Below are positions 22,258 to 32,479 of a DNA stretch of 64,000 nt, piece by piece. Position numbers and translations under genes: made by a program. The DNA is taken from positions 174,144,697 through 174,208,696 of the forward strand of contig CM054063.1 of NCBI GenBank assembly GCA_028641055.1, written 5' to 3'. Numbering within the stretch: the stretch's first letter is position 1; each line of letters opens with the position of its first letter. The DNA is from Alopecurus myosuroides (taxonomy: Eukaryota > Streptophyta > Magnoliopsida > Poales > Poaceae). The notes beneath the pieces were generated by a model, which made no database searches, was not told the origin of the DNA, and was given only the letters and a program-made list of their open reading frames with translations.

Positions 22258-23630
22258 TGATGTCTACGCACGCATCTATTCTTGTAGACAGTGTTGGGCC
22301 TCCAAGTGCAGAGGTTTGTAGAACAACAACAAGTTTCCCTTAAGTGGATCACCCAAGGTTTATCGAACTCACGGAGGTAGAGGTCAAAGATATCCCTCTC
22401 AAGCAACCCTGCAATTAAGATACAAGAAATCTCTTGTGTCCCCAACACACCCAATATACTTGTCAGGTATATAGGTGCACTAGTTCAGCGAAGAGATAGT
22501 GAAATGCGAGTAATATGGATGGTTATAAGTAATAATAGCAATCTGAAATAAATATGGCAGCAAGAAAACATGCAGCAGAACAGGCGGAAAACGATGTTTC
22601 AATGCTTGTAAACAAGGCCTAGGAATCCTACTTTCACTAGAGAACACTCTCAACAATGATCACATAATTGAATAACTAGATAACTTCTATTCACTATGAT
22701 ACTCTTAACCACTCTCCGGTTGGATAACGAACACTAATCATTGCATAGGGCTGCAAAAAGCATTCATTAAAGTAAGCATTCCCATGTCTAGTTAACACCA
22801 CGCTGTCACTATGAGCGCCCTAGAAGTTACTAGACTAACAACACAATTCATAGAGGATACAAACACGATGTGCACACTGTCACCTTCACACCGCGGGACA
22901 AGGTGACTCCAAAGTTCATATTAATAAAACACTTGAGTAGCACAAGATGAAGAGTAACATCTACTTATTCAACTAGATTACAAAGCTCACGATCACATAT
23001 AGATCACACCTGGGAGAGAGAGATGAACCACATAGCTACCTTAGAGCCCTCAACCTCGGGGGAGAACTACTCCCTCCTCATCATAGGAGACAGCAATGGC
23101 GATGGAGATGGCGGTGGAGTCGATGGAGATGGGTTCTGGGGGCACTTCTCTGTCCCGGTAGAGTGCCAGAACAGAGATCTGTCCCTCGAAACTTGTCGGC
23201 GGCGGCGACGGAGCTACGGATGTATTTTGTGGAAAAGGTCGATTCTTTTAGGGTTTATGCATCGGGGAGTATATATAGGCGAAAGGGCGATGCCAGGGGT
23301 GGCCAGGGGCCCACACCACCTGGTGGCACGGCCAGGGGTGGTGGCGCCACCCTATGGTGTGGCCCCCCTCCGGGGCTCTTGGGGACTTCTGGATGCTTCC
23401 GGGACTTCTAAGAATTCTAGCTTTCGAATCGTCCAATTTCGAGAATATTGGTAGAACAACTTTTCTGAAACTAAAAACAGCAGAAAACAGGAACTGGCTC
23501 GGTGGCATCTTGTCAATAGGTTAGTCCCGGAAATCAATAAAAATGACATAAAGTGTAAGGAAAACATGTGGGAAACAACATGAAAACAACATGGAACATC
23601 AGAAATTAAGGATACATTTATGATGTATCA
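22258..23630 (-). repeat. C1 3' LTR
   Basis: Plus strand starts TGATGTCTACGC and ends TGATGTATCA. Clearly homologous to 27306-28684. Short ORFs at 23023-23454 are LTR sequence, not genes. Confidence 0.93.
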
Positions 23631-23645
23631 AGCATCCCCAAGCTT
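23631..23645 (-). other. C1 polypurine tract
   Basis: Minus strand AAGCTTGGGGATGCT directly before the LTR start. The same motif recurs inside C1 and C2. Confidence 0.75.
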
Positions 23646-26390
23646 AGTTCCTAGTCGTCCTCGAGTAGGTAAACGATAAAACAAAATAATTTCTGAGGTG
23701 ACAAGCTACTAACACAATCTTGATCATAATATGTAAAAGCATATGTAAGCTGAGATCATAGAACTTCAAACACAAACATGATAACAGAACTTTAATAATA
23801 AAGCAAAGCAATCACTTTTCATCATGAAGAGTATCTCAAATAAAGGATCATGAATAATAATGCAAAGAAAGATAAACGTGTGATTCAGGTATAGAGAAAG
23901 CATGGCAAAGTGATATTTCGCTAGTCCTTAAGAGGCGGGCAAAACATAAATGCCAGGACACCTTCAAAGTTCATGAGGAAGACTAGAGAAAATCATTTAA
24001 GAACAAATGATATCACATCATGAAGTAATTATTGATGTTTATGGGACAATGCACATAGAACTAAGAATGGAAAAAATGCTCTCTCAACTGTGCATAAAGT
24101 TAGAAGATGGAGACTCAACATAAAAGTAAAAGAAAGGTCATTCGCGGAGGGAAGTGGGATCACTCATGTGCTAGAGATTTTTATTTTATTAAATAGAGAT
24201 ATTAAAAGTTTGACACTCCTCCCATCCATCTTTCACAAACCATGGCTAACTGAATCCTCGGGTGCCTGCCAACAATCACATACCGTGGAGGAGTGTGTAT
24301 ATTTTGGGAGATGTATGCTAATGTCAACATGGTAAACATAAAATACAGTACGTCACAAGCTAGCTGGATTCACAAGAGCGGCTCTCTTGTGAAGGACACA
24401 TCTGGGTAGAAGGCGATCCATCTTTCTCTTTTGTTTACACAATTATGCATTGACTGATAAATCACGGGCAAACATAAGGAAGAGATTTTGTGTGTATTAA
24501 TTTGGGGCTGGGAACCCCGCTGCCAGCTCTTCTATCATTTGGATAAGCGGATGAAGCCACTAGTCCAGGGTGTGAAATCCAAACAACAAGTGAGATAAAG
24601 ATTCTCCATTGACGTCATCATGAGCAAAAACAGGAACATAAAGCAGGAGTAATTTTGAAGGTTTTAAAGGTAACACATGAACAATTTACTTTGGAGTGGT
24701 AGTTAAATACCACATGTAGGTAGGTATGGTGGACACAATGGGAAAATTTGGTTTTAGGGAGATGGATGCCCGAGTAGAGCTCATACTCAATACAGGTGGA
24801 GGCTAGCAAAAGACTGGGAGCGACAAATCAAGAGAGCATAAGAGCCATAATCCTGCATAGCGACATAAATATCATTAATTAAAGCATAAGCGGTATCACA
24901 AGTTCAAAAACTAAGTGGTCATGGAGGCTATTCGTGACTGGTTCATAGTCATAAACATGGTGTGAGCATGCGCCAAGTCAACCAAATAAAACATTCGAAA
25001 GAGAATACCATAAATTTATGCTTTACTATGATAAGAACAACTCATGCATCTTTCAATGTCATATTAAATACTCTTAGCTAGTTGAGGCTATTCATTCTAC
25101 TCAATACCCACAAGGACCTAAAACTAAAATAACATTTAGCATGGCATGAAAAAGTTCTAGCCACAGTCTATACAAGATTCTACTTGCACTGTTATAAATT
25201 CTACTTCAAGTAACAATTTCTTTTCCCAACAAGCACCATACAAGATATGTTTTAACAAAAATACTCTTTATGATACAGCAAGAAAACATGAGAGTACTCA
25301 CATAACACTACTAAAACTAACAACTATGAATAAGAGATGCATGAAAACAAAGGCTAAACACAGTACTAGCAAAAAGTGAACACTTATAGAACAATAAGAA
25401 TGAAAACTAGAGTGTTCTAAGCAATGAAAACATAGCGTGTATCTCTCCCACACAAATATAATAAGATCCAACCATTTATTACAGAAAATAAAACCAAACA
25501 AACTGAAAACAAAAATAAAAGACGCTCCAAGAAAAGCACATAAGTTGTGACTGAATAAAAATATAGTTTCACTAGAATTGACCTGATAATTTGTCGATGA
25601 AGAAAGGGATGCCTTGGGCATCCCCAAGCTTAGACGCTTGAGTATTCTTCGAATTTGCTGGGATGTACCACCGGGGCATCCCCAATCTTAGGCTCTTCAC
25701 TCTTCTTGATCACATCATATCATCCTCTTCTCTTGACCCTTGAAAACTTCCTTCACACCAAACTTCTCACAATCTTCATTAGCAACGTTAGTGCAATCGA
25801 AATAATAAACTCACATGGTTCAGTTTCTACACAATCCTAACACTAATAAACACATTAGCTACTATCACAACTTATTTTAAAACTCTTTTTCTCAAAAGAA
25901 CACCAAAAGAAAGAGATTAAGAGGCAAATGCAATTATTGGCAGAAATCTGTCAAAACAGAACAACAGGTAAAGATTGAATTTTTCGAAAATCTTCTGTTT
26001 ATCAAATCAAAAAGTGGCCAACTAAGAAAAGTTGCGTATATAACCCAGGATTACGCACAAAAAAATCAGGTAATTTTGAATTTTCTGTGATTTTATACGA
26101 TTTTAACAGTGGACAACAGAAATCTGTTTCCTGCGCAGAAATCCGAAACATAGTCTCAACTCTCCACTAGAGGATTTACTTGGCTCAACAAATACACAAA
26201 AGAAAAGATACAGTGGGGTTGCTAAGGAAATAGACAACACCCAGGTGCAAAGAAAACAAAAGAAAACGACGGAAACCGGGTTGAAAACGGAGAAATAAAT
26301 CGGGTTGTCTCCCGGTAGAGCTTTTCTTTAACGCCTTTCAGCTAGGCACAATGATTTTTAAAAGATGCTCACATAAGAATAAGAGTTGAA
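23646..26390 (-). other. C1 internal non-coding region
   Basis: A/T-rich with no supported ORF. The part from about 24225 is homologous to C2 37085-37747 and 40390-41602. It contains a GGGATGCC-TTG-GGCATCCC hairpin at 25606-25624 followed by PPT-like AAGCTTGGGGATGC motifs on the minus strand (25617-25633, 25677-25690). Confidence 0.7.
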
Positions 26391-27171
26391 TCACAATAAG
26401 AGAGCATCAAGAATCAAATATAAAACACATTTAAGTCTAACCCACTTCCTATGAAAAAGAATCTTGTAGAAAAACAAGTCAACGAAGCACAAAGTGACTA
26501 GCATAGGAAGACAAAATAAGTGCAACTTCAAAAATTTCAACATAAAGAGGGGAAACTTAATATTGTTGAGATGCATAAAACCATGTTTCCCTCTCTCATA
26601 ATAACTTTCAGTAGCATCATGAATAAAATTAACAATATAACTGTCACATAAAACATTCTTATGATGATCCACATGCATAAAAGAATTAATACTCTCCACA
26701 TAAGCATAGTCATTCTGATTAATAGTAGTGGGAGAAAATTCAACAAAATAGCTATCATTATTATTCTCATCACCATAACCATTAAATATAGGAGGCATAT
26801 TGTAATCATAATTAATTTTTTCCTCAATAGTAGGTGGACTGAAAATATCATATTCATCATTGTAAACAGGTGGAACTAGAATGCCACAATAATTATAATC
26901 ATCATATATTGGAGTCAAGGTATCATTAAAGAAAATTTCCTCCTCAAAACTTGGGGGACTAAAAATATCATATTCATCAAAACTAGCTTCCCCAAGCTTA
27001 GACTTTTCCAAAGCATTAACAATAATGGTGTTCAAATAATTAATAATAATAAAATTGCTACTAGCATGCAAATAAAGCTCCATAGTTTTTTTTTAATTTC
27101 TCTTCAAACACTTCATGTCCTAACTCAAGGTAAAGATTATAAAGCTCTCTCATATATTTGTTGTTTTCCAT
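26391..27171 (-). pseudogene. C1 internal ORF, acidic/Tyr-Asn-rich protein, frameshifted
   Basis: No gag, PR, RT or integrase motif. A likely start is ATG at 27171, giving about 28 codons (MENNKYMREL...). A frameshift then falls in an A-run near 27086-27095, after which 230 codons from 27083 to 26391 are open. The middle part repeats a YDIFSPP-type unit twice. The C-terminus carries a hydrophobic stretch followed by H-R-K-W-V-R-L-K-C, which C2 shares. Possibly a structural or packaging protein of a non-autonomous element; function unknown. Confidence 0.6.
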
Positions 27172-27276
27172 TAAATCTAACTAGTGAAAACAAGAAACAA
27201 AAAGACAAAATTGCAGAATCTAAAGGAAATAACTACGAGCACTCACACCCGAGGATGTGAGTACCTTTTACCTTAA

Positions 27277-27295
27277 CTCCCCGGCAACGAGGCCA
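27277..27295 (-). other. C1 primer binding site (Asp tRNA-like)
   Basis: Minus strand TGGCCTCGTTGCCGGGGAG, close to TGGCGCCGTTGCCGGGGA complementary to tRNA-Asp, ten bases from the LTR end. Confidence 0.8.
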
Positions 27296-27305
27296 GAAAA
27301 GAGCT

Positions 27306-28684
27306 TGATGTCTATGCATGCTTCTATTCTTGTAGACAGTGTTGGGCCTCAAAGTGCAGAGGTTTGTAGAACAGCATCAAGTTTCCCTTAAGTGGATCAC
27401 CCAAGGTTTATCGAACTCAGGGACGTAGAGGTCAGAGATATCCCTCTCAAGCCACCCTGCAATTAAGATACAAGAAGTCTCTTGTGTCCCCAACACACCC
27501 AATATACTTGTCAGGTATATAGGTGCACTAGTTCGGCGAAGAGATAGTGAAATGCGAGTAATATGGATGGTTATAATTAATAATAGCAATCTGAAATAAA
27601 TATGGCAGAAAGCAAACATGCAGCCGAACAGGCGGAAAACGATGTTTCAATGCTTGGAAACAAGGCCTAGGGATCCTACTTTCAGTAGAGGACACTCTCA
27701 ACAATGATCACATAATTTAATATCTAGATAACTTCTCTTCACTATGCTACTCTTAACCACTCTCTGGTTGGATAACGAACACTAATCATTGTGTAGGGCT
27801 GCAAAAAGCATTCCTTAAAGTAAGCATTCCCATGTCTAGTTGACCCCACGCTGTCACTATGAGCGCCCTAGAAGGTACTGGACAAACACCACAATTCATA
27901 GAGGAGAGACACACGATGTGCACACTGTCACCTTCACACCGCGCGACAAGGTGACTCCAAAGTTCATATTAATAAAACACTTGAGTAGCACAAGATGAAA
28001 AGTAACATCTACTTATTCAACTAGATTACAAAGCTCACGATCACATATATATCACACCATGGGAGAGAGCGATGAACCACATAGCTACCGTAGAGCCCCC
28101 AGCCTCGAGGGAGAACTACTCCCTTCTCATCATAGGAGACAGCAACAGCGATGGAGATGGCGATGGAGTCGATGGAGATGGGTTCCGGGGGCACTTTCCC
28201 GTCCCGGCAGGGTGCCAGAACAGAGATCTGTCCCCCGAAACTTGTTGGCAGCGGCGGCGGAGCTACGGATGTATTTTGTGGAAAAGGTCGATTCTTTTAG
28301 GGTTTATGCATCGGGGAGTATATATAGGCGAAAGGGCGATGCCAGGGGTGGCCAGGGGGCCCACACCACCTGGTGGCGCGGCCAGGGGGTGGTGGCGCTA
28401 CCCTATGGTGTGGCCACCCTCCGGGGCTCTTCGGGACTTCTGGATGCTTCCAGGACTACTAAGACTTCTGGCTTTCGAATCGTCCAATTTCAAGAATATT
28501 GGCAGAACAACTTTTCTGAAACTAAAAACAGGAGAAAAAACAGGAACTGGCTCAGTGGTATCTTGTCAATAGGTTAGTCCCGGGAAATCGATAAAAATGA
28601 CATAAAGTGTAAGGAAAACATGTGGGAAACAACATGAAAACAACATGGAACATCAGAAATTAAGGATACGTTTATGACGTATCG
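27306..28684 (-). repeat. C1 5' LTR
   Basis: Ends TATGACGTATCG on the plus strand, where the other LTR has TATCA; the last base has changed from A to G. Homologous along its length to 22258-23630. Confidence 0.92.
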
Positions 28685-28801
28685 CCAGTCACCCATCTTC
28701 TTCGGAGGGGCCGCCGCGGAAGCACTCGCCACGTCCTTGGAAGACGCCGCAGCGGCGCCACGTTTCTTCACTCCCGCCACTGGAGAGTGCTCTGTGCTCA
28801 C
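28685..28801 (-). pseudogene. Tat-1 antisense gene, first coding segment (N-terminus)
   Basis: ATG at 28801, then an Ala/Ser/Lys-rich N-terminus up to the MGDW residues, where C1 interrupts it. Ignoring C1 and one target duplication, the frame matches the 22257 side exactly. The Trp codon is TGG here but TGA in the left duplication copy. Confidence 0.75.
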
Positions 28802-28875
28802 GGAGAAGAAGGTGTGCGCGAGGGAGGAGGAAGACGAATGAGAGCCGGGAAATTTACCTTTTCCCTAAGGCACGA

Positions 28876-28883
28876 TACTTATA
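28876..28883 (-). promoter_or_regulatory. TATA-like box upstream of the Tat-1 antisense gene
   Basis: Minus strand GGTATAAGTATCG in GC-rich context, about 75 bp before the ATG at 28801. Spacing suits a Pol II promoter independent of the Tat-1 LTR. B1 inserted about 50 bp further upstream. Confidence 0.55.
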
Positions 28884-31672
28884 CCCGCGCCAGGCTGATA
28901 TGAGTCGTCGATCTGCGAACGTGGAGCACATCACTGTCAGACCCCGGACCCAGAGATATACATACAGTTATGTGCTCCTAGTCATGGATCCACAAGGGCT
29001 TCAGGGTTACCAGCCCCGGCCACGACAAACAACGGCAGGCAGACCGGATTCATCGGCACGCAGGCCGGATCACCACGGTTCTACTACACCTTGTGTCCAT
29101 GCTAGTCATAACCAATTATGCATAACCAAGCGTCCACGAATCAGATGAAACTGAAGGAACGGGACCAAAGCTATACAGAGCTGTTATGTGTCCAGAAAGT
29201 GCAACAACAATCGAGGGTTACTGGGGTTACCAAGCCCCAGGCCGAATCACATCGGCAGGCGGGCTCGGACATGGATCATCGGCTCCACAACCCCTCGATC
29301 GCGACAACTATGCATGAATATCCAAAACTGTATAACAATGAGCTTGAAACCAACAACTGATCAAAGCAGCACTCTAGAGATGGAAATGTATTAAACAAGT
29401 CTTACTAGAGTATAGCATTACACGCAGAGGTTACACGACCAACATAGGTCAAGTAACCCAACAGTACAACAAGCAGCAAAAGAACATTATGTTGCTATAC
29501 AATAAGACTGCAAAAAGACTAAGAGTCCGAACATAAGCAACGTAGTCAAACCCATACTACATATACCAGGCTGCCACCTGGGAACCCCGAACTTCTCATC
29601 GACGTCAAGGTAGAACCCTTCTTCAGCTGCATCACCGAAGTATGAAACAAAACAACAACGAGGCAAGGTTGAGCACAAAAGGTACTCAGCAAGACTTGGT
29701 TTCTAAGTTCTTTGCGTAAAGCCACCTTTGTTTTCCGAAGTTGAGGAAGAAGAAGCCCGTGTAATAGAGCATTTCTAAAACAGCGGAGGAATCTACTCAA
29801 CTACTGAGATCATCATGTTCTTTTGTTCCACCAATACTTTCTCACTCCCAGACTATCTCATGCTACAAGAATCACCCCTCTCGACATAGACGTAGTCGAC
29901 GAGGAATCCTTCATTTGTTGTCAACAAGTTTAGTCATTCCATTAAAGTTATATATGACCTAGTGTCTTTCACCAAGTCGTCCTTAACCGTGGACATGGCT
30001 TTCCGAAAGATTTATCCCTGCAGGGTGGTACACTTTACCCATACGTATCAACCGACACTTAATGCCACGCGGTAACGCTCCTCTCTAAGAGCACGGAAGA
30101 GTGTGGTCGACCACGGCCTTTACCTTGCTTAACCCTATCCATGAGTCAACCCAAACAGGGCCACCTCATCAACAGGGAGTTGGCCACCTCCTGACGACAC
30201 CTCTTCTGTGAGTCGGGACAAGATCCGTGTACGTCCATCACTGGTCCCGGTCACGCCCTAGTTTTCTCCAAAACATTTTATGACACACCCGCAAATGGAA
30301 AACTCAAACTATGTGACCCATGGAAGTTATTAAACAAGTTAGTCATCCGAGTGGGGTTCATTGGCCCGCGTGTGGCTGCACGCTCAGTCTTGGCTTCCGC
30401 GGCGAGACCTTATCTCCTAGGGTTGGCAAGTACGAAACGACTAACCACTACCCAGGTGGCCTCCCGTACAAGCCTTAGTCAATTCACATGCTCAACACTC
30501 ACAACATATCAACATAAAAGGTTATCAAAGTGACCCAAATCATCAACTGGATGAAGTAGATCAAAACACTAAGCATGGCTAAGCGTAGAACATACAAGGC
30601 TATAGCGATACTCAAACAAGCCTAGTCATACTAGGAGGGTAAACAGGTATGAAGGTGACATAAATGGGGATCATGCAGTGGATAGGATAACTCTAAAGGA
30701 CTCAAAACTTAGTTGAATCGCATGCATGAGTAAGAGGTTTAAAGGACTCAAAACATGGGTAAAATCCATGAGGTTGTGCTTGCCTTGCTCGTCGAAGGTA
30801 GAACTGGAGTTGTCGTAGAAGTCTGGATCAACCTCCGGGTCTCGGTCTACTGATAACTAACAACACCAGAAAGAAGGTAAACATTCAATACATGGTAACC
30901 GTGAATGCACAATATGTATGCGTGATCAAAACAATGCAAAGGGTGTAAGCCCTAGGAGGGAAAACATATTGCTAGGGTTTTGGGTCGAAGAACGATGACC
31001 ATCGGGGGGGGAACCCTACTTTAGAGGTGTATCCAAGATTAGTTTCTCAAATGACTTGGAGAACCCCATAGCTAGGTTGCATTTGTTTTCCTGATCAAAA
31101 TGGTATATTATACTTAATTTTCTGATTTTATTAAATTAAAACTTTATTTTCATCATTTTAATGAATTTAATTCAAATTCAAATATGGTCTCATTTTGAAA
31201 TTTGTCAAACATGTATTAAAATGATATAAACAGATATCTTACATTTTTCTGAACATTTTGCATATTTTTCCATAATTTTTGGACTTATAAATTAAAAGTT
31301 ATTTAATTTACAAGATTTAATTATTTTCTGTAATTCTAATTACAGTGGGCCCCACGTGTCATTTTAAATATCATTAAAGATAAAACCCTGAAAAACCTAG
31401 GGCCAACACGTGCCATGGTGACGTCACCCCAGCGTCACACGGTGGCCGGCCGTGGGCAGACTCGGTCCCGGCGACGATTCCGGCCACCCCGGGATGCGCG
31501 GTTGGTTGCGTTGGGAACGTCTCGTCGTGCTGTACCTAAAGGTGACGGCGCCGTCCGCAGAAGGTCGACGACAGCATGCTGCCGTGAAGGAAATGTGGCA
31601 GGGCGCTCGGGTGTGCGGCGAAATCACGAATTCGGCCACGGGGGAGGGAACGAAGAGGATGGGAGGCGTCTG

Positions 31673-31680
31673 AGCTCACC
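31673..31680 (-). other. Splice-donor-like GGTGAGCT in B1 LTR
   Basis: Minus strand CCCGGTGAGCTC in the GC-rich block, the same context as 47591-47598 in the B2 5' LTR. Inferred 5' splice site. Confidence 0.4.
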
Positions 31681-31925
31681 GGGAACGCGACTGAGGGGTC
31701 AGCTGGGCCGAGGGAGCTCGGAGGCAACGACACCGTGGAGAAATGGCCGGCGTCCGGCGCGGAAGGTGACGATGAATTCCGCGGCGTCTAGGCCATCCCG
31801 GCGGCTCCGGGCGCTCCTGGAGGAAGAGGAGGTCGCCGCGGTCCGGTGGAGCTGCTCAGTGAGGCCGGGGAGGCGGTGAGTCGACGATGGCGGCGAATCT
31901 CCGGTAGTCTAGGGTTCGGCTGCGC

Positions 31926-31927
<2 letters not shown>

Positions 31928-31975
<48 letters not shown>

Positions 31976-31976
31976 G
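31928..31976. repeat. (GA)n microsatellite in B1 LTR
   Basis: About 20 AG units with one interruption near the end. Absent from the corresponding GC-rich blocks of B2, so expanded in this copy. Confidence 0.95.
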
Positions 31977-32446
31977 AGGCGGGCGAGGGGGTTTCTGCGG
32001 GGTTAGCTCGATCCGAACGACTCCTGGGGTCGTCATCCCCTCGCGCGGGGAAGCACGACCACCTCGGCGTCGTTTCTCCGGCCGGACTTGAGGAAGAAAG
32101 GAAAAGAAAAAAAGTTTTCTAGATAACCCCCTGGGAGTTTTGGAAATCACCATAAGGCCCTTCTAGGCTGAAAAACAAACAGTTTTTGATGTTTTGGGGG
32201 CCTTTTTGAGAAGCAAAAATTACACCAAAATAACCATTGGAAAGCTCTTAAAAAATGTGACATTTCCATCATTTGTTTGATTCAATTTGAAGAACTTTTT
32301 TGAACAAGTTTGTGGATGGCTAGATTAAGTGATTTTTCCCATTTCACTGTTTATTTTCAGATGCAAATTTTTGGTCCACATTTTCATGCATGTATGCCAT
32401 GTACACAACACCTCACTTTATATTACACAAAAGTAGGGATGTTACA

Positions 32447-32460
32447 AGTCTACCCCCCTT
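32447..32460 (-). other. B1 polypurine tract
   Basis: Minus strand AAGGGGGGTAGACT directly before TGTAACATCC. Confidence 0.88.
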
Positions 32461-32479
32461 ACAAGAATCTCTTCCCGTG

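Larger units (their letters stand above)
22258..28684 (-). mobile_element. Element C1: non-autonomous LTR retrotransposon (Asp-type PBS)
   Basis: Two LTRs (1373 and 1379 bp), PBS, one unusual ORF and polypurine tract; no gag-pol. Target duplication TCAGT (22253-22257) against CCAGT (28685-28689), one mismatch. It is inserted in the coding exon of the Tat-1 antisense gene. Ends of the TGATACGTC class and the encoded ORF resemble Triticeae Sabrina/WHAM-type Gypsy elements; the family name is not certain. Confidence 0.9.
13376..28934 (+). mobile_element. Tat-1: old Tat-lineage Ty3/Gypsy element, plus strand, both ends missing
   Basis: Visible parts are late gag, protease, RT/RNase H, archaeal-type RNase H and integrase (13376-17967), then a long 3' region with an antisense spliced gene (18339-28801). 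C1 is inserted at 22257. D cuts the 5' side and B1 the 3' side (28935), so no LTR of Tat-1 is in the window. The extra RNase H between RT/RH and integrase defines the Tat lineage. It is the host of all other elements here and so the oldest layer. Confidence 0.88.
28935..32446 (-). repeat. B1 3' LTR, 3512 bp
   Basis: Plus strand TGTCAGACCCCGG to GGATGTTACA, i.e. minus TGTAACATCCCTAC...TCTGACA, matching both B2 LTRs in inverted orientation. The GC-rich block is at about 31380-32095 with GGTGAGCT on the minus strand at 31673-31680. No gene is supported in it. Confidence 0.93.
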
